Shown piece after piece: positions 14,703 through 22,697 of a stretch of DNA of 29,489 bases. Position numbers and translations under genes: made by a program. Numbering within the stretch: position 1 is the stretch's first letter; the number at the start of each line of letters is the position of its first letter. Source of the DNA: an uncultured Bacilli bacterium (GTDB lineage Bacteria > Bacillota_I > Bacilli_A > RF39 > UBA660); the NCBI GenBank assembly GCA_934162265.1, contig CAKPHZ010000016.1, positions 1-29,489 of the forward strand, written 5' to 3'. The notes beneath the pieces are model-generated. The model did no database searches. It was not told where the DNA came from and saw only the letters and a list, made by a program, of their open reading frames with translations.

Positions 14703-17700
14703 CTAAAATAAACTTAATTGACTTGATTCTGGTAAGTCACCAAATAGATTCATTGCACGCATTTTATCTACTAAAGTTGTTGAGACATGGCAACGCTTTT
14801 GAAAATCTTCAATAGAAATAAAATCATGTTTTTTGGCTTCTTCTTGAATACTTTGTGCAACGGTTCCACCTAGTCCATCGATTACTCGAAATGGTGGAAT
14901 TAGAGTAATTCCATCGTCTGCTATTTGGAAATTCTTAGCATCACTTTTCATTAAATCTAAATTACCAAAGATGATTCCTCTAGCGGTTGCTTCAAGAGAT
15001 AGTTTTAATGTTTCTAATAATGATGTTTCTTTATTCGTTACGTCATATCCTTTGTTATTAATTTCAATAATTCTTGATTTTATAGAGGTATAGCCTTTCA
15101 TCATTGTAGTAATTTCAAAATCATCTAATCTAGTTGAAAAGTATGTTGCATAATAGATTGCTGGATAGTGAACTTTATAGTAAGCGATACGAAAAGCACT
15201 AATAACATATGCTGCAGCATGGGCTTTAGGGAACATGTACTTTATTTTTCGGCAGGAATCAATGAACCAAGGTTCAATACCTGCTTTTTCCATTGTTTCA
15301 ACGTGTTTTTTCCAAGTTTCTGGATCTTTTGAAGCTTTTCCTTTACGAACAAATTCCATAATTTTGAAGGCTTTTAATGGTTCTACTCCATTATACATTA
15401 AATAGACCATAATATCATCACGACATCCAATTACTTCTTTAAATGGTACGGTTCCTTGTCTAATTAATTCTTGAGCATTTCCTAGCCATACATCTGTTCC
15501 GTGAGATAGTCCTGATATTTTGATTAATTCAGCAAAAGTAGTTGGTTTTGTGTCAACTAACATTCCTATTGTAAAAGGAGTTCCAAATTCAGGGATACCA
15601 AGTGTTCCTGTTTCACACATGATTTGTTCTGAAGTTACGCCAAGTGGTTCTGGTGATAAGAATATTCCCATAGTATCTTTATCATCTAGAGGAACATCAT
15701 CGACAACAGGAATACCTCTTATATTTTGAATTAGACGAAGTTGTGTTGGATCGGTATGTCCTAGAATATCTAGTTTTAAAACATCTTGGTCGATGGCATG
15801 ATAATCAAAATGTGTAGTTCTCCAAGCACTTGTTGGATCATCGGCAGGGAACTGGAATGGAGTAAAATCAAAGACATCCATATATCCAGGAATAACGACA
15901 ATTCCTCCTGGGTGTTGTCCAGTTGTTCTTTTTACACCAGTACATCCTTCAGCAATTCTTTCGATTTCAGCACTACGCATTTTTATATCTCGGTCTTCGC
16001 AGAAACCTTTGACATAACCGAAAGCCGTTTTTTCGGCTACTGTTCCAATTGTTCCAGCGCGATAAACGTTATCAACACCGAATAGTACTTTGGTATAATT
16101 ATGTGCACTGGCTTGGTTTAAATCAGAGAAGTTTAAGTCAATATCTGGAACTTTATCAGCATTAAATCCTAAGAAGGTTGCGAATGGCATGTCCTGTCCA
16201 TCTTTAATTAGTCTTGTTCCACATTTTGGACACATTTTATCTGGTAAATCAAAACCAGATGAGTAAGTTGCTCCTAGGGCTTCGCCTTTATCATCTTCAA
16301 AAATACTGTGAAAGCATTTTGGACAACGATAATGAGCTGGCAGTGGGTTTACTTCTGTTATTCCCATCATGGTTGCAACGAAGGAAGAACCAACACTACC
16401 ACGGCTTCCTACTAAGAATCCTTCATCATTAGAGTGTTTTACAAGTTTTTGGGCAATTAAGTAAATTACATCAAACCCTCCACCAATAATTCCACCTAGA
16501 TTTTTGGAAACTTGTTTTTTTAACTCTTCTTCAGACAATTTTGTATCGGAAGTTTTTTGAATTTTTTCTCCTACTACTCTTCTTACTTCGTCATCCCCTT
16601 TAAAAATGGTATCGTGTAATCTTTGGAATGATTCTTTTTCAAAATCTTCTTCCTTTACAGTATTTTCCTCTTTTATTAAATATTTAATACTGTCAAGTAC
16701 ACTATCTCCGTAAAGTTCTTTAGCAATTCGCTCTTCAATATTATAAGGTAGTGGTGAACCGTACCAGCTGGCCGCTTTAGTGTAAACTAAGTCAATTACG
16801 GTTGCTATAGAGTTGTCAATTTTTGGGGAGAAAGGAATGCCACCTGTGTCAATGATGACCTCATATTCCCCACATAAATCTGCAATTTTATTGGTATTTT
16901 CGATAACGATTTCGTGTGCAACATCTTCTCCTAGGAAAACAAATTCTTCTAACATTTCATCGGTTGTTCTTAAATATTGGTCAGGAATGGTTTTATAGCC
17001 TTCTTGGTTTAAGTATCTTGCTAATGGGTGTCTTCCTTTTCCTGGTACATTTTGGTGAACAATAATTTCTCTATATATTTTATCTTCTTTATTTAGGGTA
17101 TGGGCATCACTTGTCGCAACAATCGTTTTGCCAATTTCTCTAGCACATTTGACAATTTTTTCTAGAGCATATTTTACTTCTTCCATTGTGTTAATGTCAT
17201 GTCGTGCAACTAGATGGGTGTAATTACTTGGTGGTTGAACTTCGATATAGTCATAAAATTTCATGACTTCTTTTAAGTCATCTTCACATCTTGTTAGGGC
17301 AGTATTAAAGATTTCTCCATTGTAGCAGCCACTTCCAATTAGTAAGTCTTCCCTGTGTTCATTGATTAAATGTCTTGGTACACGGGCACTCTTAACTAAG
17401 TATGTTGTTGCTCCATAACTAATTAATTTAAACATATTTTTTAAACCAACTCGACTTCTTGCGATGATGTTAACATGTTTTTCTCGATTCCAACGGTTGA
17501 TTTCTTTTTCAGTTGGTAAGGTTGTTAAATCTTTTAGCGTTTTAATCGTATTTTTATCGAATTGTTTTAGCATTTTAAAGAAAACGTAACCAGTAAACTC
17601 AGCATCGTAGTCTGCTCTATGGTGGTGTTTTTCTCCATCTCCATCGTTTTCTTCAAAGGTAATGCCATAGTTTTTCGTTAAAGCAGTTAAGTTATGTCTT

Positions 17701-19454
17701 TTTAAATCTTTATTGATAATTTGAGAAATAACCATGGTATCTAGGATTGGATTTTCTAGTTTTCCTAAATTATATTTATGATAAGCCATTTCTAGCATGT
17801 TTTTATCAAATTTGGCATTATGAGCAACTAGTGGTAAATCTCCTATCCATTCTTTGAATTTTTTGGTAACTTCTTCTTCGTTTGGACAGTCTTTAACCAT
17901 ATTATTGGTAATTCCTGTTAATTCAGTAATTTCGCTATCGATTAGAACGCCTGGATTGATTAGTTCATCAAAACTTTCGATTAAAGCACCATCTTTCATT
18001 TTAACGGCACCAATTTCAATCATGGAATCATGTAATCCAGGGTTGAAACCGGTTGTTTCAGTATCGAAAATAACATAAGTAGAACTATAAATATCTGCAT
18101 CTGTTGGGTTTACTACTAAATCTAGAGTATCATCTGACATTTCTAGTTCTGTTCCGTATAATGCTTTAAAGGTTGGGGCCTTCTTCATTTCTTCTTCTGT
18201 TTTTTGAATTTCTTCTTCTACTAATTTGGATCCACAGACATCTTCTGCAGCAATTTTATCTTGATAGTTTTGTTTTAATTCTTTTAATTTATCTTTATAA
18301 GGGGATAATATTTTTTTATTATAACCTGTTACTTCGTTAAAGACATGTGGGAAAGCTTGACATCCATCATGGTCAGTAATAGCAATTGCTCTATGTCCCC
18401 ATTTTATGGCTGTTTTGACTAATTTGATTTCATCAATAACACCATCCATTTGACTCATCATGGTATGCGCATGAAGTTCAACTCTTTTTTCAGGACTTTT
18501 ATCGGTTCTAACCCAGTCTAGTTTGGCATCAATTGGAGTTACATCCCGAAATCTGGTCATGAAGACTAATTCGTTGTTGGCAAAATTATCTTCTTTTACT
18601 CTTCCATACATTGAATACCAAGAACCTGTTTTTAATAAGTCTTTTAGCCGTTTAAATTCTTCTTCATCTTTAGTGAATATCTTAGCATACATACTATCCG
18701 AAAAATCAGTTACTTTTAATGTAAATATTTTGTAACCACTTTTTGCTTCAAATAAATCAACACCAAAGATTTGAACTTCAATATTGACATTATCTGTTTC
18801 ATATAATAAGTCTTTTATTTTTGTTACTTCTGTACTTTTCTTAGGACGATAAAAGGTTTTCTTCTCTTGGGTTTGAGGGGATACTTCTTCTTTTTCGTGA
18901 GATGGTGTTTTTGGTGTTGGAATATTTTTCATGGCAGAAGTATCTTTTTCTTGATTGATTCTATCTAACAGTTCTTGATCTTTATGTTCTTCTAAAATGA
19001 TATTAAAGTCAAGGCTAGTAAAGCCATATTCTTTTAACTTATTGATTAATTCTCTTTCAATGTTTTTTAAGTTTAATTCTTCAATTTTATTATAGACTGG
19101 ATATTCAACTTTTTCTTCGTTAATTTTGGCCTCTCTATCTAGAAAAACATTATAACGCATAGAGACGTTAGCATATTCTTTGATAATTTCTTTGATATAT
19201 GGGTTTATTTCTTGATAAGTATTTTGGGAAGATATTAATGTTAATTTAATTTCATGATGAAAAGCTTCCTTTAGGGAAGTAAATAAATCTTGATAGACTG
19301 GGTAAGGTAATGGTTGTTTTACTTTGATAAAGAAGTGAAAACGATTGGTTTCTTTGCTTACTTTGACTTCTTCGACATTGCTTTCTTCAAAATAAGTTAG
19401 GTAGTCTTCGTTTATTCCAATTTGATTTAAAAATACTTCCATTTTCTTTTCCAT
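14703..19454 (-). CDS. polC: DNA polymerase III alpha subunit, Gram-positive type PolC
   Basis: Replicative polymerase with built-in proofreading. Domains in order: N-terminal domain (1-190); OB fold (about 215-310, VNIEVQIFGVDL); PHP domain beginning VELHAHTMMSQMDG (325); DEDDh exonuclease (460-625) with Asp464/Glu466 in FDTETTG, VAHNAKFD and HHRADYDAE; then palm, fingers and zinc motif CPKC...CPKC (1044-1047, 1075-1078). The polymerase aspartates are 1104 and 1106 in VPDIDLNFSD, and the clamp-binding QLSLF is at the extreme C-terminus. It has 1583 aa against about 1437 in B. subtilis. The excess lies mainly in two charged insertions, about 378-432 inside PHP and about 917-985 before GGGFDVIYLI. 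Start ATG has AAGAGGTG seven bases upstream. Confidence 0.97.
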   Translation of the reverse strand: MEKKMEVFLNQIGINEDYLTYFEESNVEEVKVSKETNRFHFFIKVKQPLPYPVYQDLFTSLKEAFHHEIKLTLISSQNTYQEINPYIKEIIKEYANVSMRYNVFLDREAKINEEKVEYPVYNKIEELNLKNIERELINKLKEYGFTSLDFNIILEEHKDQELLDRINQEKDTSAMKNIPTPKTPSHEKEEVSPQTQEKKTFYRPKKSTEVTKIKDLLYETDNVNIEVQIFGVDLFEAKSGYKIFTLKVTDFSDSMYAKIFTKDEEEFKRLKDLLKTGSWYSMYGRVKEDNFANNELVFMTRFRDVTPIDAKLDWVRTDKSPEKRVELHAHTMMSQMDGVIDEIKLVKTAIKWGHRAIAITDHDGCQAFPHVFNEVTGYNKKILSPYKDKLKELKQNYQDKIAAEDVCGSKLVEEEIQKTEEEMKKAPTFKALYGTELEMSDDTLDLVVNPTDADIYSSTYVIFDTETTGFNPGLHDSMIEIGAVKMKDGALIESFDELINPGVLIDSEITELTGITNNMVKDCPNEEEVTKKFKEWIGDLPLVAHNAKFDKNMLEMAYHKYNLGKLENPILDTMVISQIINKDLKRHNLTALTKNYGITFEENDGDGEKHHHRADYDAEFTGYVFFKMLKQFDKNTIKTLKDLTTLPTEKEINRWNREKHVNIIARSRVGLKNMFKLISYGATTYLVKSARVPRHLINEHREDLLIGSGCYNGEIFNTALTRCEDDLKEVMKFYDYIEVQPPSNYTHLVARHDINTMEEVKYALEKIVKCAREIGKTIVATSDAHTLNKEDKIYREIIVHQNVPGKGRHPLARYLNQEGYKTIPDQYLRTTDEMLEEFVFLGEDVAHEIVIENTNKIADLCGEYEVIIDTGGIPFSPKIDNSIATVIDLVYTKAASWYGSPLPYNIEERIAKELYGDSVLDSIKYLIKEENTVKEEDFEKESFQRLHDTIFKGDDEVRRVVGEKIQKTSDTKLSEEELKKQVSKNLGGIIGGGFDVIYLIAQKLVKHSNDEGFLVGSRGSVGSSFVATMMGITEVNPLPAHYRCPKCFHSIFEDDKGEALGATYSSGFDLPDKMCPKCGTRLIKDGQDMPFATFLGFNADKVPDIDLNFSDLNQASAHNYTKVLFGVDNVYRAGTIGTVAEKTAFGYVKGFCEDRDIKMRSAEIERIAEGCTGVKRTTGQHPGGIVVIPGYMDVFDFTPFQFPADDPTSAWRTTHFDYHAIDQDVLKLDILGHTDPTQLRLIQNIRGIPVVDDVPLDDKDTMGIFLSPEPLGVTSEQIMCETGTLGIPEFGTPFTIGMLVDTKPTTFAELIKISGLSHGTDVWLGNAQELIRQGTVPFKEVIGCRDDIMVYLMYNGVEPLKAFKIMEFVRKGKASKDPETWKKHVETMEKAGIEPWFIDSCRKIKYMFPKAHAAAYVISAFRIAYYKVHYPAIYYATYFSTRLDDFEITTMMKGYTSIKSRIIEINNKGYDVTNKETSLLETLKLSLEATARGIIFGNLDLMKSDAKNFQIADDGITLIPPFRVIDGLGGTVAQSIQEEAKKHDFISIEDFQKRCHVSTTLVDKMRAMNLFGDLPESSQLSLF

Positions 19455-19483
19455 AAATATACACCTCTTACTGCTATTAAATA

Positions 19484-19492
19484 ATTATAGCA
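19484..19492 (-). promoter_or_regulatory. Extended -10 promoter of polC
   Basis: Minus-strand TGCTATAAT is a perfect extended -10 (TGnTATAAT), 30 bases ahead of the polC start codon. No good -35 hexamer is visible 16-18 bases further up. Confidence 0.6.
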
Positions 19493-19568
19493 AAAAAAAT
19501 TTCTTTTGGAGATAGTTTCCTTTTTAGTTTACAAAGTGTTGTTTTATTTTAAAAATATCAAGTTATGT

Positions 19569-19596
19569 AAAAAATACATCTAAAAGTTTAGGTGTA
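19569..19596 (-). terminator. Possible terminator downstream of the GH10-like gene
   Basis: Minus-strand TACACCTAAA and TTTAGATGTA pair with one mismatch (the two centre A-T pairs must open for a loop), followed by TTTTTT. It is 94 bases beyond the GH10 stop codon. The remaining bases between 19500 and 19689 are AT-rich, with no gene or other structure that I can support. Confidence 0.5.
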
Positions 19597-19689
19597 CTTA
19601 TAGTTTTTTTATTAAAGCGTTTATTTATTTTTTTCTTATTTTGCCAACTGAAAATTAATTTTTCATATAATATATGATGATATTAATTT

Positions 19690-21051
19690 TTATTTTCTTG
19701 ATGAATTTGTTTTTATTTCTTCTTTTATTTTCTTTTTATATGTCTTTATTATTAAACTAGAATATTGAGAAATATTTCCATCACTATCTAAGAAAGTGTT
19801 AATTTTATCCTTTTTCCAAGATATTGAAGAAGAAATCCCCCACATATTCATAATTTTTATTCCTAGTGTTGAAGCACAATCCAATACTGTTCTAAATACT
19901 CTATTTGAATCATAATCAAATTGTTTATTTGTCCCATCATTTGAAACATCTAATTCAGTAATCTGAAGTTGCTTTCCAGTTTGTGTTAAATCAAGATAAG
20001 CTTGCTTTATATCTTGATCTTGAGTAACATTAGAATAATGCGATTGAATACCTAAACCATCTAACAATATAATCCCATTTTTTTCTTCCTCTTGCTTTAT
20101 TTTATTTACAATTGATAATATATTCTTTCTTTTTTCAGTTCTTTCTTCACCATATTCATTATAAAATAAAGGAATGTCTTCAAAATTTTTTTTAGCAATT
20201 TTTAAAATATCAATATAATAATCTTCTCCTAATTTTGTTTTCCATTTGCTATCCCTTAAAATTTTATCTGAAGTGTCTGATGCTATTTCATTTAATACAT
20301 CAACTGCATACATAACATCTCCATATCTTGAATTTATTTTATTCATATACACATTTAAAAAATACAAAATTTCATCACGAGACATATTATCAAATATTGG
20401 CATAAAATCTTTATGCCATATAATATTATGCATTCTAAACTTCATATTATGTTGACGTGCAAAATTAGCAACCTTATCCAAATAATCAAAGTTAAAAATT
20501 TCATCATTAATATCGCCATCAACATATACTAGTTTTTCTATATCTATAATGGCTCGCATTTTCCCCATCCATTCTGGAGTTATACAATCAACATTATTAC
20601 AAATATTATTTTCAATATTTCTTATTTGCTCCAAATTTACTTCTTTTAAACCAGGAAACACATAATCAAAACCACTAAATCTTTTATCGCTTGCTAAAGA
20701 ATTAAAATATTTTTGCTTTTGAATTTGAAACTCTTCATTATTATTGCACATTTTTGCAATATCAAATAAATCTATTAATTGAAAAGAGATACTTATACCA
20801 AAACTTGAATCATTTGATTGAGACATGTTATCAATTCCACTTTTTAACCTTTTATATTGATTAATAAAATTTGGGACTTCCCCTTTTATTTTTGTCAAAA
20901 ATTCTTTTTCTGATATATTATATTTTTTTTCATAACCATATGCTTTTATTATTTTTTCAGTTAAATAGTTTTTGTATTGTTCATCATCAGGATATATATC
21001 AAATTCTTTGTACAGTTCTGATAAAATTTTTTGAATTTTTTGCCCCTCCAT
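19690..21051 (-). CDS. GH10-type glycoside hydrolase (endo-xylanase-like), cytoplasmic
   Basis: The C-terminal ~290 of 453 residues form a GH10 barrel: FRMHNIIWHKDFMP (about 205-218), the acid/base Glu255 in DVLNEIAS, GLGIQSHYS, the nucleophile Glu366 in QITELDVS, and MNMWGISSSISW. GH10 enzymes cleave beta-1,4-xylan or related glycosides. Residues 1-165 are an extra, mainly helical region I do not recognise, and it replaces the usual N-terminal barrel start. There is no signal peptide or membrane helix, so it should be cytoplasmic, which is unusual for a xylanase. A TTG at 21069 lies inside the GGAGGATG ribosome site, so the ATG at 21051 is preferred. It sits alone between obg and polC. Confidence 0.82.
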   Translation of the reverse strand: MEGQKIQKILSELYKEFDIYPDDEQYKNYLTEKIIKAYGYEKKYNISEKEFLTKIKGEVPNFINQYKRLKSGIDNMSQSNDSSFGISISFQLIDLFDIAKMCNNNEEFQIQKQKYFNSLASDKRFSGFDYVFPGLKEVNLEQIRNIENNICNNVDCITPEWMGKMRAIIDIEKLVYVDGDINDEIFNFDYLDKVANFARQHNMKFRMHNIIWHKDFMPIFDNMSRDEILYFLNVYMNKINSRYGDVMYAVDVLNEIASDTSDKILRDSKWKTKLGEDYYIDILKIAKKNFEDIPLFYNEYGEERTEKRKNILSIVNKIKQEEEKNGIILLDGLGIQSHYSNVTQDQDIKQAYLDLTQTGKQLQITELDVSNDGTNKQFDYDSNRVFRTVLDCASTLGIKIMNMWGISSSISWKKDKINTFLDSDGNISQYSSLIIKTYKKKIKEEIKTNSSRK

Positions 21052-21228
21052 ATATATATCATCCTCCAACTATATCTTATCATAAAATTATCATTTTTCA
21101 TATTCAGTTGTAATAAATAGTCAGGATAAAATCATAAACATTGGTAATTAGTTGAATTGCCTAATTTTTCTGTATAATTTATAGTCATATATTTTGTAGA
21201 TATTTTCATTTTTTTAACCTCTTAAATA

Positions 21229-22497
21229 TTATTTTGTATATTCGAATTCATAATCAAGAATTTTTACAATATCTCCTTCTTCTATTCCCATTTTTTCTAA
21301 TTCATCATCAATTCCCATTTTTCTTAGTTTGCTAGAGAAACGGAAGAAAGATTCTTCTGTGTTAAAGTTGGTCATCTGGAATAGTTTTTCAACTGTTGCT
21401 CCTTTGATAATATAAGTATTGTTTTCTTTAATAATGGTAAATGGTTTTTCCTTCTTAAATTTATAGAGAACATGACTTTCTTGAACTTCTTCTGGGAATA
21501 ATACTTCGTCTTTGGTATTTTTTACTAATTCTTTTAGGGCTTTTAATACTTCATCTAAGCCTTTATTTTGGATAGCACTTACTTCATAGATAGGGACTTT
21601 TACCTTTTGTTTGAATTCTTCTAAATTTTCTTTGGATGCTTCTATATCCATTTTGTTGGCGATGATTATTTCTGGTTTTTGGATTAATTTTGGGCTAAAA
21701 TTTTCTAGTTCTTTTCTAATGGTAAGGTAATCTTCATAAGGATTTCTTCCTTCTATTCCTGACATATCAATAATATGGGCAATAATTTTGGTACGTTCAA
21801 TATGTTTTAAGAATTTGTGTCCTAAACCTAGTCCATCGGAAGCGCCTTCGATTAATCCTGGTAAATCGGCGATGGTATAAGAATAATCTTCACTTGTTAC
21901 TACGCCTAAGTTTGGAGATAAAGTTGTAAAGTGATAACTTGCTATTTTAGGGTTGGCGTTGGTTACCATGGATAGGATGGTACTTTTTCCAACACTTGGT
22001 AAGCCTACTAAACCAACATCTGCTAGCATACGAAGTTCTACTTTTACTTTTCTATTTTCTCCTGGTTCTCCATATTCACAGTATGATGGGCATGGGTTAC
22101 TTCTTGTTGCTAAGGTTACGTTTCCTCTTCCGCCTCTTCCACCATAGGCTACAATTACTTCTTCTCCATTTTTCGTTAAATCGCCTATAATAGCACCTGT
22201 TTCATTATCTTTTATGGTTGTTCCAAGAGGAACTTTTACAATCATGTCCGTAGCATTTTTCCCATTTTTATTTTTTCCTTGACCATTTTCTCCAGATGAG
22301 GCTTTAATGTGTTTTTGGTATCTTAAATCAATTAAGGTTCTTAGTCCTTCATCGGCTTTAAAGATAATATCGCCACCTTTTCCTCCATTTCCACCGAATG
22401 GTCCTCCCATTGCTACATATTTTTCTCGTCTGAAGGCCATACAGCCATCTCCACCGCGACCTGCGGTTAATTCTACGATAACTTCATCAACAAACAT
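21229..22497 (-). CDS. obg: GTPase Obg/CgtA
   Basis: Essential ribosome-assembly and stress-linked GTPase. The 422 aa have the complete three-part build: a Gly-rich Obg domain (1-158, with GGRGGDGC-type repeats such as GGPFGGNGGKGGD), a G domain with GLPSVGKS (165-172), the switch DLPGLIEGASDGLG (211-224) and NKMD (281-284), and a C-terminal OCT domain (about 345-422). Start ATG has AAAGGTGG upstream. In Bacillus obg lies with rplU-rpmA and spo0B; here it stands alone between two accessory-type genes, with a likely -10 of its own. Confidence 0.97.
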   Translation of the reverse strand: MFVDEVIVELTAGRGGDGCMAFRREKYVAMGGPFGGNGGKGGDIIFKADEGLRTLIDLRYQKHIKASSGENGQGKNKNGKNATDMIVKVPLGTTIKDNETGAIIGDLTKNGEEVIVAYGGRGGRGNVTLATRSNPCPSYCEYGEPGENRKVKVELRMLADVGLVGLPSVGKSTILSMVTNANPKIASYHFTTLSPNLGVVTSEDYSYTIADLPGLIEGASDGLGLGHKFLKHIERTKIIAHIIDMSGIEGRNPYEDYLTIRKELENFSPKLIQKPEIIIANKMDIEASKENLEEFKQKVKVPIYEVSAIQNKGLDEVLKALKELVKNTKDEVLFPEEVQESHVLYKFKKEKPFTIIKENNTYIIKGATVEKLFQMTNFNTEESFFRFSSKLRKMGIDDELEKMGIEEGDIVKILDYEFEYTK

Positions 22498-22526
22498 GTT
22501 ATCCCACCTTTCTTTTTTCTTAGATT

Positions 22527-22532
22527 ATTATA
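22527..22532 (-). promoter_or_regulatory. Likely -10 box of obg
   Basis: Minus-strand TATAAT preceded by GTG, 30 bases before the obg start. The -35 region at 17 bases (TTTCAA) is poor. Confidence 0.45.
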
Positions 22533-22590
22533 CACTATATTTTCTAAAATTGAAAGAATAATGTTACTAGTGGATAACTTTTAGGTGAGG

Positions 22591-22637
22591 AAAATACTGA
22601 TTTATTAATAGCAAAGATCGTGGACTAGTTCAGTATT
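22591..22637. repeat. Split inverted repeat AATACTGA...TCAGTATT
   Basis: AAAATACTGA at 22591-22600 and TCAGTATT at 22630-22637 are complementary over eight bases with 29 bases between. The same AAAATACTGA half recurs as a perfect palindrome at 25355-25374, on the other side of the coiled-coil gene. Both sites also have ATTTATTAATA nearby. Confidence 0.6.
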
Positions 22638-22671
22638 AAAAAGTAAAACAGCTTAGATAAAAAACTCTATC

Positions 22672-22695
22672 ATTTCATACTTTATGGAATGAAAT
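22672..22695 (-). terminator. Weak hairpin after the coiled-coil gene
   Basis: Minus-strand ATTTCAT and ATGAAAT form a 7-bp stem with a 10-base loop just past the stop codon; a TTTTTT run begins seven bases later, so as a terminator it is imperfect. Confidence 0.35.
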
Positions 22696-22697
22696 TC

